A stretch of DNA of 64,000 bases from CBDHCC01 sp965219235 (GTDB lineage: Bacteria > Pseudomonadota > Alphaproteobacteria > Sphingomonadales > Sphingomonadaceae), in contig OZ244721.1 in assembly GCA_965219235.1 (NCBI GenBank), positions 2,294,001 through 2,358,000 on the forward strand. Reading direction: 5' to 3'. The position numbers and the translations under genes are program-made. This document shows, piece by piece, positions 8,657 through 16,790 of the stretch. Positions within the stretch are counted from its first letter, which is position 1. Every line of letters begins with the position of its first letter. The notes below the pieces were generated by a model. It was given only the letters and a program-made list of their open reading frames with translations, ran no database searches and was not told the origin of the DNA.

Positions 8657-8814
8657 TCTGGCGGTCCGGCCGCGCGTGCGTCCAGACAGGGTGGAGCGGG
8701 CGGTTAGCATGGGGGTGGAGGCCCCGCAAGTCCCGCCACTCGGGGGTGGCGGGCGGCCTCCGCGCGCCTTACCTTGCACCCACCGGAACACGGGCACAGC
8801 GAACGAGGGACACG

Positions 8815-9723
8815 ATGGCGACACTGGCGATGACCGCGGACGAAAAGGCGGCGACCGAGAAGTTCAAGCGCGATGTCCTCGACCCCTCGGCGACCGCGCT
8901 CGTGATCGTGGATTTCTGGGCCGAATGGTGCGGACCGTGCAAGGCGCTGACGCCCACGCTGGAAAAAGTCGCGGCGGACTATGCCGACCAGGGCGTGGTG
9001 CTCGCCAAGGTGAATGTCGACGAAGAGGCGTTCATCGCCGCGCAGTTCCAGATCCGCTCGATCCCGACCGTCTACGCCGTCTTCCAGGGGCAGATCGTCG
9101 CCGACCTGACGCCGGCGCGCACCGAGGGGCAGCTCAAGGGCGCGATCGACTCGATCCTGAAGCAGCTCGGGCCGATCGACGGCGCGGCCGGGGCGCCCGA
9201 CATCGAGCCGCTGCTCGCCATGGGGCGCGAGGTGCTGGCCGCCGGCGACGCGGAGCGCGCCGCCGCGATCTTCGCCCAGATCGTCGACATGGCGCCCGAC
9301 GATCCGCGCCCCTACGCCGGCGAGATCGAGGCGCTGATCGCCGCCGGCCGCGGCGACGACGCGCGCGCGCGGCTCGACACCGTGCCGGAGGCGCTGGCGT
9401 CCGACCCGGCGATCGCCAGCCTGCGCTCGCGCCTGGCGATCGCCGGGCAGGTGGCCGACGAGGGCATGATCGCCGCGCTGCGCGCGCGCGTCGCCGCCGA
9501 TCCGGCCGACCACGAGGCGCAGATCGCGCTGGCGGGCCATGAGATGGCGGTCGGCGAGCGCGACGCGGCGGCCGACCGGCTGCTCGCCTCGATCGCCGCC
9601 GACCGGGAATGGGGCGAGGGCGCGGCGCGCGCGAAGCTGCTGCAGCTCATCGAGGCGGTCGGGCTCACCGATCCCTGGGCCTCCGCCCAGCGACGGCGGC
9701 TGTCCGACATCCTGTTCGGCTGA
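8815..9723 (+). CDS. cnoX: Thioredoxin-TPR co-chaperone, CnoX/YbbN type
   Basis: A 302-residue cytoplasmic protein with a thioredoxin fold (about 1-115) followed by tetratricopeptide-like helices (about 125-300). The active site is WCGPCK, with Cys39 and Cys42, so redox activity is kept, as known for the Caulobacter CnoX; the E. coli YbbN has lost the first Cys. The family holds unfolding proteins and passes them to chaperonins. ATG 8815 follows a GAGGGA ribosome site. Its stop shares one base with the next start (TGATG), coupling it to the LonN-domain protein. The frame also runs open upstream through the tRNA, which is not coding. Confidence 0.93.
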   Translation: MATLAMTADEKAATEKFKRDVLDPSATALVIVDFWAEWCGPCKALTPTLEKVAADYADQGVVLAKVNVDEEAFIAAQFQIRSIPTVYAVFQGQIVADLTPARTEGQLKGAIDSILKQLGPIDGAAGAPDIEPLLAMGREVLAAGDAERAAAIFAQIVDMAPDDPRPYAGEIEALIAAGRGDDARARLDTVPEALASDPAIASLRSRLAIAGQVADEGMIAALRARVAADPADHEAQIALAGHEMAVGERDAAADRLLASIAADREWGEGAARAKLLQLIEAVGLTDPWASAQRRRLSDILFG

Positions 9724-10340
9724 TGCGGCTGTCGATCTTCCCCCTGCCCGGCGCGCTGCTCTTCCCGCGCGCCCAGCTGCCGCTGCACATCTTCGAGCCG
9801 CGCTATCGCGCGCTCGTCGCCGATGCGTCCGCGCGCGACCGCCGCATCGCCATGATCCAGCCGCGCGACAAGACCGACGAGGGCCAGCCGGAGCTGTTCG
9901 ACGTCGGCTGCGTCGGCCGCATCGACCAGGTCGAGGCGCTGGACGACGGCCGCTACAACCTGATCCTGGAGGGCGTGCAGCGCTTCCGCCTGCTGCGCGA
10001 GCTGGAGGTCGCCACACCCTTTCGCCAGGTCGAGGCCGACCTCGACGGCTATGCCGACGACCGCGACGAACCCGCGCCGCTGTCCTTGGCCGCGCGCGCC
10101 GGACTGGAGATGGAGGCGCGCGCCTTCGCCGACGCGCGCGGCTATCGCATAGACTGGGAAGGAATCGGGCGACTGGACGACGAGACGCTGGTCAACGGCA
10201 TCGCCCAGATCGCGCCGTTCGACGTGTCGTCCAAGCAGGCGATGCTGGAGGCCGACACGCTCGCCGAGCGCACCGAGCTGATCGTCCAGCTCCTGAGCTT
10301 CTTCAAGGACTGGGGCGACAACCGCGCGACGCTGCAATGA
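9723..10340 (+). CDS. LON N-terminal (substrate-binding) domain protein
   Basis: A 205-residue stand-alone Lon-N domain (PF02190 type). It opens with LSIFPLPGALLFPRAQLPLHIFEPRYRAL, the conserved Lon N-domain entry, followed by GCVGRIDQVEALDDGRYNLILEGVQRFRL. There is no AAA+ or protease domain, so it cannot be Lon itself. Such short proteins are common in alphaproteobacteria and are presumed to bind substrates or adaptors. ATG 9723 overlaps the cnoX stop by one base, placing it in an operon with a chaperone and fitting a role in protein quality control. Confidence 0.92.
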   Translation: MRLSIFPLPGALLFPRAQLPLHIFEPRYRALVADASARDRRIAMIQPRDKTDEGQPELFDVGCVGRIDQVEALDDGRYNLILEGVQRFRLLRELEVATPFRQVEADLDGYADDRDEPAPLSLAARAGLEMEARAFADARGYRIDWEGIGRLDDETLVNGIAQIAPFDVSSKQAMLEADTLAERTELIVQLLSFFKDWGDNRATLQ

Positions 10341-10459
10341 GAAGACGGACCGGGATGTGGCTGCTGTTTGGTGGGAAGCGGACTGTCGCCAGTCGTGGCC
10401 ACGCTCTGTCCTCCGGGGTTGGAGAGTTCGACATCCGCTCTTGAATCGCAAGCGGACGC

Positions 10460-10891
10460 TCAGGTCTCTAGCCGCTCCACCAGCAGCCGCGCGATCTCCA
10501 CCTTTGGGCAACGGTCCATCACCACCTTCAGCCCCGCCGCCTCCGCCCGCGCGGCGGCCGCCTCGTCGATGACGCCGATCTGCAGCCAGACGGACTTGGC
10601 GCCCGCGCGCACGGCGTCGTCCACCGCTTCGCCCGCCACCTCGGAGCGGCGGAAGATGTCGACCATGTCGATCTCCACGCCCAGCTGGTCGAGACGGTCC
10701 CAGACATACTCGCCATGGACATGCTCTCCGGTGATCTGGGGGTTGACGGGCAGCACCCGGCGGCCGGCGTCCTGCCACGCCTTCATCACGCCGTAGGACG
10801 GGCGGTTCGGGCGGTCGGACGCACCGACCAGCGCCACGGTGCGGGTGGCCTCCAGCAGCGCCTTGATGTCGGCGTCAGCGGTGAGCGGCAT
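10460..10891 (-). CDS. CoA-binding domain protein (YccU type)
   Basis: A 143-residue Rossmann-fold protein with the CoA_binding_2 pattern: ALLEATRTVALVGASDRPNRPSYGVMK, then GRRVLPVNPQITGEHVHGE, and GVIDEAAAARAEAAGLKVVMDRCPKVE at the end. The known fold binds CoA, but no reaction is established. Its start lies inside the end of the Mrp gene (17-base overlap), so the two are translationally coupled. It converges on the LonN gene. Confidence 0.9.
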   Translation of the reverse strand: MPLTADADIKALLEATRTVALVGASDRPNRPSYGVMKAWQDAGRRVLPVNPQITGEHVHGEYVWDRLDQLGVEIDMVDIFRRSEVAGEAVDDAVRAGAKSVWLQIGVIDEAAAARAEAAGLKVVMDRCPKVEIARLLVERLET

Positions 10892-11861
10892 GTTCGGTCT
10901 CCAACCAGGCGAGGATGCGGGCGGCTATCGGGGCGAACGCCGCCCCCTCCGGCCCGTTCCCGGCGGCGGGCGGCGTGCCCGCGTCCGACTGTTCGCGGAT
11001 GGCGAGCGACAGGGGCACCGCGCCCAGGAAGGGCACGCCCAGCCGGTCGGCCTCCGCCCGCGCGCCGCCATGGCCGAAGGGCTGAGACTCCGCGCCGCAA
11101 TGGGGGCAGAGATAGCCGCTCATATTCTCGACCAGCCCGATGATCGGCACGCCCATTTGCTCGAACAGGCGCACGGCGCGGGTGGCGTCGATCAGAGCGA
11201 GGTCCTGGGGCGTGGACACGATCACCGCGCCGGCCGGCCGCGCCTTTTGCGCGAGGCTGAGCTGGATGTCGCCCGTGCCCGGCGGCAGGTCGGCGAGCAG
11301 GAGATCGCAACCTTCCCAGTGCGCCTCGACCAGCTTGGTCAGCGCGCCGGTCGCCATCGGGCCGCGCCAGGCGAGCGCCTTGCCGGGGTCGACCAGATGG
11401 CCGATCGACAGCACGCGCACCCCGTGCTCGGTCTCGATCGGGACCAGCCGGTCGTCCCGGGCCTCCGCCTTGACGCCCGCCGATCCGAACAGGGTGGGCT
11501 GGGAGGGGCCGTGGATGTCGGCGTCCAGCAGGCCGACCGTCCGCCCGGCCCGCGCCAGCGCGACCGCGAGGTTCGCCGTCAGCGTCGACTTGCCCACCCC
11601 GCCCTTGCCCGAGGCGACCGCGATCAGCGGCCGGCCGGCGCGTTCGGTGGTGAGCGCGACCCGCACCTGCGCGATCCCGTCCACCGCCAGCGCGGCGGCC
11701 CGCGCGCCCGCCTCCAGCGCCTCGCCCTCGGCCCGGGACAGGCCGGAGGCGTCCAGCACCAGGCTGGCGGTCGCGCCATCGCGGCGCGCGGCGCGCAGGC
11801 GCGCGGCCGCCACCCGGGCGACGGCCCGGCTCAGCGTGTCGGCGGGAGGGTCGGGGGACAT
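10875..11861 (-). CDS. Mrp/NBP35-family ATP-binding protein, iron-sulfur carrier
   Basis: A 328-residue deviant-Walker P-loop ATPase that carries and hands over FeS clusters in the cytoplasm. The P-loop is ASGKGGVGKST (about 84-93). DADIHGPSQPTLF, ADLPPGTGD and VENMSGYLCPHCG (the CxxC cluster site) are all present. The N-terminal 75 residues are an abbreviated DUF59-like region. I chose ATG 11861, with a GGGAG site upstream, over the longer frame to 11912. It is divergent from hflK with a 77-base gap and coupled downstream to the CoA-binding protein. Confidence 0.93.
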   Translation of the reverse strand: MSPDPPADTLSRAVARVAAARLRAARRDGATASLVLDASGLSRAEGEALEAGARAAALAVDGIAQVRVALTTERAGRPLIAVASGKGGVGKSTLTANLAVALARAGRTVGLLDADIHGPSQPTLFGSAGVKAEARDDRLVPIETEHGVRVLSIGHLVDPGKALAWRGPMATGALTKLVEAHWEGCDLLLADLPPGTGDIQLSLAQKARPAGAVIVSTPQDLALIDATRAVRLFEQMGVPIIGLVENMSGYLCPHCGAESQPFGHGGARAEADRLGVPFLGAVPLSLAIREQSDAGTPPAAGNGPEGAAFAPIAARILAWLETEHAAHR

Positions 11862-11938
11862 GCGGACGCTCCCGGTTGGCGCGGATTTGCAAGGGGGTGG
11901 TCTGTGAATCACCGCGCGCGCTTCCTATAGAGAGTGCC

Positions 11939-13102
11939 ATGAGCGAAAAGCGAGGGCGGCCCCCCGGGTCGGACAGGTGGCCGACACGGTGGCGGGAGAG
12001 GCTGGGGCCGAGCCTGCGCGGGCTGGCGATGGCCGGCCCCTGGGGCACGGGCGACGGCGACGGCCAACCGCCCCGGCCGCGCAATCCCTGGACGCAGCCG
12101 AGCGGCCGCCCCGCCGGTCCGCGCTCATCGGTGGACAACGCGTCGGAGAAGCTGCGCGAGATGTTCGGCGTCGCCTCCGGAACGGGCGGCGGCGGCACCG
12201 GCGGGGGCGGGCGCGGCGGCCTGCCGCGGCCGTTCGACAGATCCATCTGGCTGTGGGGCGCGCTCGGCGTGGCGCTCCTGTGGCTGGCCTTCACCTGCAT
12301 CCACCGCATCGGGCCGGGCGAGCGCGGGGTGGTCCAGACCTTCGGCTCCTACTCCTCCACGCTCGGTCCAGGGGTCAGCTTCACGCTGCCCGCGCCCTTC
12401 CAGACCGTCGACACGGTGAATGTCGACGAGATCCGCCGGATCACCATCGGCTCGACGGCGGAGGACAGCCAGAAGCTGGTCCTGACCAGCGATCAGAACA
12501 TCATCGACCTGGCCTACACCGTGCGCTGGGCGATCTCGTCGCCCGAAGCCTACAAGTTCCAGTTCGAGAACCCGGAACAGGCGGTGCAGGAGACCGCCGA
12601 GAGCGCCATGCGCGCGGTCGTCGCGAACTTCACGCTCGACCAGGCGATCGGCCCCGGCCGCACCGACATCGAGACGGAGGTCGCGGCCCGCGTGCAGGAC
12701 ATCCTGAACAGCTACAACGCGGGCATCCGCATCGAGGGCGTTGAGATCAACCAGGCCGACCCCCCGGCGGCTGTCAACGACGCCTTCAAGCGCGTGACGG
12801 AGGCGCAGCAGAACGCGACGCGCGACCTGAACGACGCGCGCGCCTACGCCCAGCAGGTGACCGCGCTGGCGCAGGGCGAGGCGGAGTCGTTCGACAAGGT
12901 GTACGAGCAATACCGCCAGGCGCCCGAGGTGACGAAGCGCCGGATGTATTACGAGACGATGGAGCAGGTGCTGCAGAAGGTGGACAAGACGATCGTGGAG
13001 GTGCCCGGCGTGGTCCCCTACCTGCAGGTCCAGCCGGGCCGCGCGCCCGTGCCGCCGCCGCAGGCCGTCACCCCGGCCGCGCCCGGTGGGAGCGGCCAGT
13101 GA
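11939..13102 (+). CDS. hflK: FtsH protease modulator HflK
   Basis: Membrane-anchored SPFH/prohibitin-domain protein that forms the HflKC cage around the FtsH protease. The N-terminus is a Gly/Pro-rich cytoplasmic stretch with the family WGTGDGDG and PRNPW text. One membrane helix (SIWLWGALGVALLWLAFTCI) follows, then the SPFH domain (GERGVVQTFGSYSSTLGPG onward) and a helical tail with QADPPAAVNDAFKRV. ATG 11939 has a GAGAG site. ATG 12029 (MAGPWGTG) would match the usual family N-terminus better. The end overlaps hflC in a GTGA. Confidence 0.95.
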   Translation: MSEKRGRPPGSDRWPTRWRERLGPSLRGLAMAGPWGTGDGDGQPPRPRNPWTQPSGRPAGPRSSVDNASEKLREMFGVASGTGGGGTGGGGRGGLPRPFDRSIWLWGALGVALLWLAFTCIHRIGPGERGVVQTFGSYSSTLGPGVSFTLPAPFQTVDTVNVDEIRRITIGSTAEDSQKLVLTSDQNIIDLAYTVRWAISSPEAYKFQFENPEQAVQETAESAMRAVVANFTLDQAIGPGRTDIETEVAARVQDILNSYNAGIRIEGVEINQADPPAAVNDAFKRVTEAQQNATRDLNDARAYAQQVTALAQGEAESFDKVYEQYRQAPEVTKRRMYYETMEQVLQKVDKTIVEVPGVVPYLQVQPGRAPVPPPQAVTPAAPGGSGQ

Positions 13103-13959
13103 GCTGGTCCAGCCCCCTCGTGCGCTGGAGCGCGATCGCGATCGCGGTGCTGATCCTGGCGTCCATGACGCTGTTCGTCGTGCCGGAGAGCAAGCAGGCC
13201 GTGGTGCTGAACTTCGGCAAGGTCCAGCGCACCTACAACCGCTACGAGCCCGGCCGGCCGTTCGGCGCCACCAACACCGGCCTGCGCGCCCACGTGCCGC
13301 TGTTCGAGCAGGTGGTGATGGTCGACAAGCGCGTGCAGGCGGTCGAGATGGAGCAGCAGCAGGTGCTGTCCACCGACCAGCTGCGCCTCCAGGTCGACGC
13401 CTTCGCGCTGTTCCGCATCGTCGACCCGCGCCAGATGATCGAGTCGGTCGGCCAGGCCCAGCCGATCGACCGGGTGAAGGACGCGCTCCGGCCCATCCTG
13501 GGCTCGGCGCTGCGCAACGAATTGGGCAAGCGCGAGTTCGTGGCGCTGCTGTCTCCGGAGCGCGGCGTGGTGATGAACGACATCCAGACCCGGCTGAACG
13601 GCGTGGCGGAGCAATACGGGGCCGAGATCGTGGACGTGCGCATCAACCGCGCCGACCTTCCCGACGGCACGCCGCTCGACTCCGCCTTCGAACGGATGCG
13701 CTCGGCCAGGAACGAGCGCGCGCGCACGATCGAGGCGCAGGGGCGCAAGGTGGCGCAGATCACGCGCGCGACGGCCGACGCCCAGGCGTCGGCGACCTAC
13801 GCCCAGGCGTTCAACAAGGACCCGGACTTCTACGACTTCTACCGCGCCATGCAGAGCTATCGCCAGACCTTCCTGTCGCCCGACGAGCAGTCCGGATCGG
13901 CCAGCGTGCTGCTGTCGCCGGACAACGAGTATCTGCAGCAGTTCCGAGGGCGGCGGTGA
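13099..13959 (+). CDS. hflC: FtsH protease modulator HflC
   Basis: Partner of HflK in the SPFH complex that restrains and positions FtsH. The 286 residues start with one membrane helix (AIAIAVLILASMTLFVV), then the SPFH domain (ESKQAVVLNFGKVQRTYNR, EMEQQQVLSTDQLRLQVDAF). A coiled-coil end has EAQGRKVAQITRATADAQA. GTG 13099 overlaps the hflK stop by four bases. degP follows 122 bases later, the usual hflKC-degP order of alphaproteobacteria. Confidence 0.96.
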   Translation: MSWSSPLVRWSAIAIAVLILASMTLFVVPESKQAVVLNFGKVQRTYNRYEPGRPFGATNTGLRAHVPLFEQVVMVDKRVQAVEMEQQQVLSTDQLRLQVDAFALFRIVDPRQMIESVGQAQPIDRVKDALRPILGSALRNELGKREFVALLSPERGVVMNDIQTRLNGVAEQYGAEIVDVRINRADLPDGTPLDSAFERMRSARNERARTIEAQGRKVAQITRATADAQASATYAQAFNKDPDFYDFYRAMQSYRQTFLSPDEQSGSASVLLSPDNEYLQQFRGRR

Positions 13960-14081
13960 GGGACGACGGCGGCGTTCAAAGGCCGTTCAGCGCCCGCTCA
14001 TCACAGCGGCGCGCGCAACGGGACGAACCGGGCGCCCGCCCGCGAACCAAGGACACGGACGATCATATGACGAGAGGGCCC

Positions 14082-15590
14082 ATGCGCTACGCCTACGCCA
14101 CCACCGCCGCCATCCTGCTCGGCGGCAGCGCGATCACGCTGATGACCCATCCGGCCGGCGCGCAGGTCGCGCAGAACGACGAGCGGCAGATGGCGACCGC
14201 CGCCCCGCGCACCGGCGCGCCGCAGTCCTTCGCCAACCTGGTCGAGCAGCTGCAGCCGGCGGTCGTCAACATCTCGACCCAGCAGACGGTGGCGGTCCAA
14301 TCCAACCCGCTGATGGACATGTTCCAGGGCGTGCAGCCGGGCACCCGTCCGCGCACCCAGAAGGGCCAATCGCTGGGCTCAGGCTTCATCATCTCGGCCG
14401 ACGGCTATGTGGTGACCAACAATCACGTCGTCTCGCCCGGCGCGGAGGGCGCGGTGGTGAACTCGATCACCGTCATCCTGCCCGACCGCAAGGAGTACGA
14501 GGCGAAGCTCGTCGGGCGCGACGCCTCGTCCGACCTGGCGGTGCTCAAGATCGGAGCGCCCAGGCCGCTGCCCTTCGTGAAGTTCGGCGATTCCAATTCA
14601 ATCCGGGTCGGCGACTGGGTGCTGGCGATCGGCAACCCGTTCGGCCTGGGCGGCACGGTGACGGCCGGCATCGTCTCCGCGCTCCACCGCGTCACGGGGC
14701 AGGGTGGGGCCTACGACCGCTACATACAGACCGACGCGTCGATCAACCGAGGCAATTCCGGGGGGCCGATGTTCGACCTCAACGGCAACGTGGTCGGCAT
14801 CAATTCTTCGATCTTTTCGCCCACGGGGGGCAGCGTCGGCATCGGCTTCGCCATTCCGGCGAGCGAGGCGCGGCCGATCATCGACAAGCTGATGCGCGGC
14901 CAGTCGATCGAGCGCGGCTATCTGGGCGTCGGCATCCAGGAGATCGACGGCGACCTCGCCGAGAGCCTGGGCCTCGACAAGAACCGCGGCGAGCTGATCG
15001 CCTCGGTCCAGCCCGGCGGCGCGGCGGAGAAGGCCGGTATCCGGCAGGGCGACGTCGTGGTCACCGTCAACGGCCAGCCGGTCACGCCCGACAATACGCT
15101 GTCCTATCTGGTCGCCAACGTGCGGCCCGGCACCCGCGTGCCGATCGAGCTGCTGCGCGACGGCCGCCGCCAGACGGTGACCGCGCAGCTCGAGCAGCGG
15201 CCGAGCGACGAGGAGCTGGCGCAGACGCTGGGCGGCGACGACCAGGACGGCATCGGCTCGCCCGACCAGCCGCCGGCGCAGGGCCAGGCGGGCGCGTCGC
15301 TGGGCTTGGCGCTCCAGCCGCTCACCCCGGCGATCGCGCGCCGGCTGGGCGTCGATCCTGGCACGCGCGGGCTGGTGATCGCGGGCGTCGATCCGTCGAG
15401 CGACGCGGCGCAGATCGGGCTGCAGCGCGGCGACATTGTGCTGTCCGCCAACCGGACCGCCGTCGCCACCCCGGACGAGGTCGAGGCGGTGGTGCGCGAG
15501 GCGACGCGCGCGGGCCGCTCGTCGGTGGCGCTGCTCGTCCAGCGCGGTCGCGGCCCGGCGCGCTATGTGAGCGTGCCGTTCGGGCAATGA
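14082..15590 (+). CDS. degP: Periplasmic serine protease/chaperone DegP (HtrA)
   Basis: A 502-residue Do-family protease of the periplasm. A signal peptide (AAILLGGSAITL, cut near AGAQ) leads to a trypsin-like domain with the complete triad: His115 in TNNHVV, Asp151 in DASSDLAVL and Ser226 in GNSGGPMFD. Two PDZ domains follow, near 290-370 (GYLGVGIQEI, GAAEKAGIRQGDVVV) and 400-500. A Gln/Pro/Ala-rich linker separates the PDZ domains. I chose ATG 14082 for its GAGAGG site; ATG 14067 is in frame. The longer open frame upstream lies across hflC and is not coding. Confidence 0.95.
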   Translation: MRYAYATTAAILLGGSAITLMTHPAGAQVAQNDERQMATAAPRTGAPQSFANLVEQLQPAVVNISTQQTVAVQSNPLMDMFQGVQPGTRPRTQKGQSLGSGFIISADGYVVTNNHVVSPGAEGAVVNSITVILPDRKEYEAKLVGRDASSDLAVLKIGAPRPLPFVKFGDSNSIRVGDWVLAIGNPFGLGGTVTAGIVSALHRVTGQGGAYDRYIQTDASINRGNSGGPMFDLNGNVVGINSSIFSPTGGSVGIGFAIPASEARPIIDKLMRGQSIERGYLGVGIQEIDGDLAESLGLDKNRGELIASVQPGGAAEKAGIRQGDVVVTVNGQPVTPDNTLSYLVANVRPGTRVPIELLRDGRRQTVTAQLEQRPSDEELAQTLGGDDQDGIGSPDQPPAQGQAGASLGLALQPLTPAIARRLGVDPGTRGLVIAGVDPSSDAAQIGLQRGDIVLSANRTAVATPDEVEAVVREATRAGRSSVALLVQRGRGPARYVSVPFGQ

Positions 15591-15620
15591 TGGGGCGGGA
15601 GGGAGAGTCCTTCCTCCCTC

Positions 15621-15736
15621 CGTCATCCCCGCGCAGGCGGGGATCCAGGCTCCGATCCGGCGAGTGGCGACCGTGTTGTCAGCAGTGTGACTGTTCCCAC
15701 GATGGTGCCTGGATTCCCGCCTGCGCGGGGATGACG
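15621..15736. repeat. Inverted-repeat element (CGTCATCCCCGC family)
   Basis: Two 29-base arms face each other. The left (15621-15649) reads CGTCATCCCCGCGCAGGCGG onward and the right (15708-15736) is its near-perfect inverse ending GCGGGGATGACG. Each arm can also form its own small hairpin. It lies between the convergent ends of degP and the thioesterase gene, where it could also stop transcription. Confidence 0.85.
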
Positions 15737-15746
15737 CTGGGAGCAA

Positions 15747-16142
15747 TCATCGCTCCCCCAGGAACAGCGCCTTGATCTCGTCGGTGAGCCGCGCGGGGCG
15801 CAGCGTGTCGGCGTTGAGCGAGCACCAGGTGGAGCGCACCTCGGCCAGCACCTCCTCGCCGCGCCGGATCAGCGTGGCGAACGTCGCGCGCGCGCCGTGC
15901 ACCTTCTCCAGCAGGCTGGTGGCGATGACCTCGTCGTTCAGGAAGGCGGGCTTGCGGTAGGTGATCTCGTGCTTCAGCGCGACCCATAGGTGGCGCGCGA
16001 CCGCGTCGGGCGGGGCCACGCGCTCCCAATGCGCGACCACCGCCTCCTGCACCCACCGCAGATAGTTCGCGTTGTTGACGTGCCCCATGAAGTCGATGTC
16101 GCCGGGCTCGATCGCCACGGCATGGGAATGGGTGTCGCTCAT
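15747..16142 (-). CDS. Acyl-CoA thioesterase, 4-hydroxybenzoyl-CoA thioesterase-like
   Basis: A 131-residue hot-dog-fold thioesterase. The N-terminal active-site region is IEPGDIDFMGHVNNANYLRWVQEA, with the Asp and HVNN typical of the 4HBT/FcbC group. KHEITYRKPAFLNDEV and LAEVRSTWCSLNADTLRPARL follow. It should hydrolyse a short or medium acyl-CoA in the cytoplasm; the substrate cannot be inferred. It lies 53 bases downstream of queF on the same strand. Confidence 0.9.
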   Translation of the reverse strand: MSDTHSHAVAIEPGDIDFMGHVNNANYLRWVQEAVVAHWERVAPPDAVARHLWVALKHEITYRKPAFLNDEVIATSLLEKVHGARATFATLIRRGEEVLAEVRSTWCSLNADTLRPARLTDEIKALFLGER

Positions 16143-16195
16143 ATGTCAACAATAGTGTCGGTGGAGGCGTTGCGATAGGGTGAAGCGCCCGTCGT

Positions 16196-16642
16196 TCAGC
16201 CCCGCCCGCGATAACCGGGCACGCCCTGTCCGGGCACCCACAACCCGGCCGGCGGCTCGCCCGATTGCCAGAAGACGTCGATCGGAATGCCGCCGCGCGG
16301 ATACCAATAGCCGCCGATCCTGAGCCAATGGGGCGTCATCTCCTCCATCAGCCGCTGGCCGATGCCGACCGTGCAGTCCTCGTGGAACGCCTGGTGGTTG
16401 CGGAAGGCGCCGAGGAACAGTTTGAGCGACTTGGATTCGACGATCGTGGCGTCGGGGCAATAGTCGATCACCAGATGGGCGAAGTCGGGCTGGGCCGTCA
16501 CCGGGCACAGCGACGTGAACTCCGGCGCGGCGAAGCGCACCAGGTAGCGCGTGTCGGGACGCGGGTTGGGCACATAGTCGATCGCCGCCTCCTCCGGCGA
16601 GGCGGGGAGGGGCGAGGTCCGGCCGAGATGGGTGGGAATCAT
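16196..16642 (-). CDS. queF: NADPH-dependent 7-cyano-7-deazaguanine reductase QueF
   Basis: Reduces preQ0 to preQ1 in queuosine tRNA-modification synthesis. The 148-residue length fits the unimodular bacterial form. Catalytic Cys46 lies in PEFTSLCPVTAQPDF with the following Asp, and the QueF motif ESKSLKLFLGAFRNHQAFHE is present. ATG 16642 begins MIPTHLGRTSPL, a plausible family start; the open frame reaches 16747, but the extra residues look non-coding. The other queuosine genes are not in the window. Confidence 0.95.
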   Translation of the reverse strand: MIPTHLGRTSPLPASPEEAAIDYVPNPRPDTRYLVRFAAPEFTSLCPVTAQPDFAHLVIDYCPDATIVESKSLKLFLGAFRNHQAFHEDCTVGIGQRLMEEMTPHWLRIGGYWYPRGGIPIDVFWQSGEPPAGLWVPGQGVPGYRGRG

Positions 16643-16790
16643 GGCGTGCGATGTAGGCGAGCGAAGGGTGGTTGTCAGGGGCGGATGGAATAGGGCCGCC
16701 GATCCTCCCTGCCGCGAAGCGGTGGGGAGATGGGAATCGCCAGCCAACGGCGCTTGTCAGCGACCGTTCACCCGCGCGCGCAAAGGGGCT

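Noticed and set aside
8494..9723. Extended frame upstream of cnoX and the opposite-strand frame at 8460-8729
   Set aside because: The frames run through tRNA-Gly. The text SSGVEHNLAKVGVEGSNPFA is the well-known spurious translation of tRNA genes; the real cnoX start is 8815.
11918..11938. Leaderless start for hflK from CTATAG
   Set aside because: The -10-like box lies near the ATG, but no -35 box fits and a GAGAG ribosome site is present, so the evidence is too weak.
13086..14066. Long frame running through hflC into degP (834 codons)
   Set aside because: Before 14067 it is rich in Arg/Gly/Ala and out of frame with the clear HflC. DegP starts with a signal peptide at 14082.
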